64,000 bases of DNA from Parahoeflea alexandrii (GTDB lineage: Bacteria > Pseudomonadota > Alphaproteobacteria > Rhizobiales > Rhizobiaceae). This document shows positions 62,745-64,000 of this stretch, in pieces. The DNA lies in assembly GCF_027214025.1 (NCBI RefSeq), contig NZ_JAPWHB010000011.1, positions 25,270-89,269 on the forward strand, given 5' to 3'. Every line of letters starts with the position of its first letter. The stretch's first letter is position 1. The position numbers and the translations under genes are program-made. The notes under the pieces are model-generated. The model was not told where the DNA came from. It did no database searches and worked only from the letters and a program-made list of their open reading frames with translations.

Positions 62745-63634
62745 CTGACCTGAGACCCTAAACTTTCTCCAAATTTTGGTAGAGTCCGTCAAAATCAGGA
62801 GACGGACGAATGAAGCGTTCACGGTTCACAGAAGAACAGATCATCGGGATTTTGAAGGAGCAGGAGGCGAGGGCGAAGACAGCCGATGTCTGCCGCAAGC
62901 ACGGCATCTCCGATGCAACCTTCTACAAATACAAGGCGAAGTATGGCGGCATGGACGTCTCCGATGCGCGCAAACTGAAGGCGCTTGAGGACGAGAACGC
63001 CAAGCTGAAGAAACTGCTCGCCGAGACCATGCTGGACAATGCGAACCTGAAGGATGTCGCTTCAAAAAAATGGTGACGCCCCCACTCGGCGGCGCTCCGC
63101 TTGCCTGCCGGGCAGTGGATGCGAAGCGGGATGCGGTGGCTCACGTCTGTGCACAGCATGGGGTGAGCCAGCGTCGGGCGTGCGAGGTGTTGTCGGTCGA
63201 CCGGTCGAGCATGCGATATCGCAGCGTGCGATCTGACGATGCATCCATTCGTGAGGCGATGAAGAAGGTGGCGTCCGAACGGCGGCGCTTCGGTTATCGC
63301 CGCATCCACGTCATGCTGAACCGGCGGGGGATCGTCATGAGCCTGAAGAAGCACAGGCGTCTTTATCGGGAGGAGAAGCTGACGGTGCGCAAGCGGGGCG
63401 GCCGCAAGCGGGCCTTGGGAACGAGGCGTCCCCTGGCTCTGCCCTCGCGCCCCAATGAGCGCTGGAGCCTGGACTTTGTCAGCGATGCCTTCACGGACGG
63501 TCGACGCTTCCGCGTTTTGGCCGTCGTCGATGACTTCACCCGCGAATGCCTGTGCCTGGTCGCAGATACATCCCTGTCAGGCGCAAGGCTTGCCCGCGAG
63601 CTGGACAGTCTGATCGCCAGACGGGGAATGCAGA
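62745..63634 (+). mobile_element. Truncated IS3-family insertion sequence
   Basis: OrfA and OrfB of an IS3-family element are recognisable. The left end probably lies near 62745-62750, where TGACCTGAGACCCTAAACT precedes orfA; the terminal repeat cannot be confirmed because the right end is missing. Similarity to OrfB stops near 63634, before the second catalytic Asp and the Glu. The element is therefore immobile by itself. Confidence 0.7.
62810..63076 (+). CDS. IS3-family transposase OrfA
   Basis: 88 residues. The N-terminal helix-turn-helix MKRSRFTEEQIIGILKEQ...CRKHGISDATFYKYKAKYGG is the standard OrfA DNA-binding domain of this IS3 subgroup. A leucine-zipper-like segment follows (LKALEDENAKLKKLLAETML, residues about 53-72). 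AGGAGACGG precedes ATG 62810. It overlaps orfB by seven bases in another frame, as expected for programmed frameshifting. The gene appears intact. Confidence 0.88.
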   Translation: MKRSRFTEEQIIGILKEQEARAKTADVCRKHGISDATFYKYKAKYGGMDVSDARKLKALEDENAKLKKLLAETMLDNANLKDVASKKW

Positions 63635-63693
63635 AGTGTCTGTATTGCACCTTGGAACAACTGCATCCGAATGCGATGCCGCCCGACATTTAA
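63070..63693 (+). pseudogene. IS3-family transposase OrfB, 3'-truncated
   Basis: The frame encodes the N-terminal HTH_21-like part (QRRACEVLSVDRSSMRYRS, RRRFGYRRIHVMLNRRG) and the start of the rve integrase core (RPNERWSLDFVSDAFTDG, with the first catalytic Asp, then VVDDFTRECL). After RELDSLIARRGM the expected VSDNGTE segment with the second Asp is absent and an unrelated 18-residue tail ends at 63693. About one third of OrfB is missing. An extra roughly ten residues (PPLGGAPLACRA) near the N-terminus are also unusual for the group. Confidence 0.8.
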
Positions 63694-63766
63694 CGTCCCG
63701 GTTTCGCTGGCAGGGAGGATCCCAATCGCCCTTCAATGGTTCACGCGGTTGGTCGTAAACGCGCGA

Positions 63767-63794
63767 AAGCCCCGCGGGTTCTCCGGCGGGGCTT
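63767..63794. terminator. GC-rich hairpin near the tRNA region
   Basis: AAGCCCCGC (63767-63775) and GCGGGGCTT (63786-63794) form a nine-pair stem with a ten-base loop. On the minus strand the stem ends in CTTT, so it may terminate the transcript containing tRNA-fMet. No gene is seen in 63694-63766. Confidence 0.6.
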
Positions 63795-63823
63795 AGGATG
63801 ATCGGGAATGTTTTTGTTGTTGG

Positions 63824-63853
63824 AGGATTTGAAGCTGCGACCTTCAGGTTATG
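63824..63853 (-). repeat. Partial tRNA-fMet remnant (duplicate of the tRNA 3' part)
   Basis: These 30 bases match 63945-63974 of the tRNA-fMet gene at 29 positions, covering the T-arm and variable loop up to the anticodon. Beyond 63853 similarity fades, but GAGCTACC recurs near 63868. The copy lacks acceptor and intact anticodon stem, so it is not functional. It may be an old attachment-site scar or tandem-duplication remnant. Confidence 0.65.
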
Positions 63854-63930
63854 GTCCGTTCGGACGAGGAGCTACCTCGCCAGCGGAAGCGAAGCTTTCG
63901 CGCCAGCGCCGCGCTGGAATGTGAGGATAT

Positions 63931-64000
<70 letters not shown>

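Overview
The window looks like an accessory catabolic region of a Hyphomicrobiales (Rhizobiales) alphaproteobacterium. It is GC-rich, has long operons with start/stop overlaps, and carries ABC importers beside sugar-acid, polyol and aromatic degradation genes. The partial initiator tRNA at the right edge has the AU/GC/GC anticodon-stem variant known from rhizobia. The genus cannot be fixed from the sequence alone.

Layout. 1-2858: the start of a dabBA-type inorganic-carbon/proton transporter, divergent from an NhaR-like LysR regulator. 2960-7780: a minus-strand hydroxycinnamate (ferulate-type) operon (SDR, crotonase, MarR, feruloyl-CoA synthase, amidohydrolase) behind a 26-bp palindrome. 8026-9651: a thiamine-diphosphate enzyme of unknown substrate. 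9834-15786: hpaR and the divergent homoprotocatechuate meta-cleavage operon hpaFEDGHI. 15821-24109: a Dpp-type ABC importer with a cytoplasmic phosphodiesterase and a divergent TIM-barrel isomerase/epimerase. 24213-35681: a probable amide import-and-use system (flotillin-like protein, Liv/Urt-type ABC importer, an ATPase fused to an amidase, and an acyl-CoA ligase) next to a cytosolic AmiC-like sensor and a MarR regulator. 35773-38721: a second-type FtsH divergent from a phosphoribosyltransferase broken by an amber codon, with two FNR/FixK-like sites between them. 38911-50812: a gluconate/idonate-type sugar-acid regulon with its own ABC importer; four GntR-like operators mark three promoter regions. 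51150-62554: a polyol/sugar locus (ABC importer, SorC regulator, FGGY kinase, FAD polyol-phosphate dehydrogenase, class I aldolase, aldo-keto reductase, GMC oxidoreductase). 62745-64000: a truncated IS3-family element, a tRNA remnant and the 3' part of tRNA-fMet.

How the genes work together. Nearly every block is an uptake-plus-catabolism module with its own regulator. The aromatic modules would feed vanillate-type products, pyruvate and succinate semialdehyde into central metabolism. The most unusual item is the reading frame at 25982-28348, which joins a branched-chain-type ABC ATPase to a complete amidase-signature enzyme. With the binding protein, permeases, downstream acyl-CoA ligase and AmiC-like sensor it suggests one amide import-hydrolysis-activation system. 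In all three operons where the binding-protein gene precedes other transporter genes, a GC-rich hairpin follows it.
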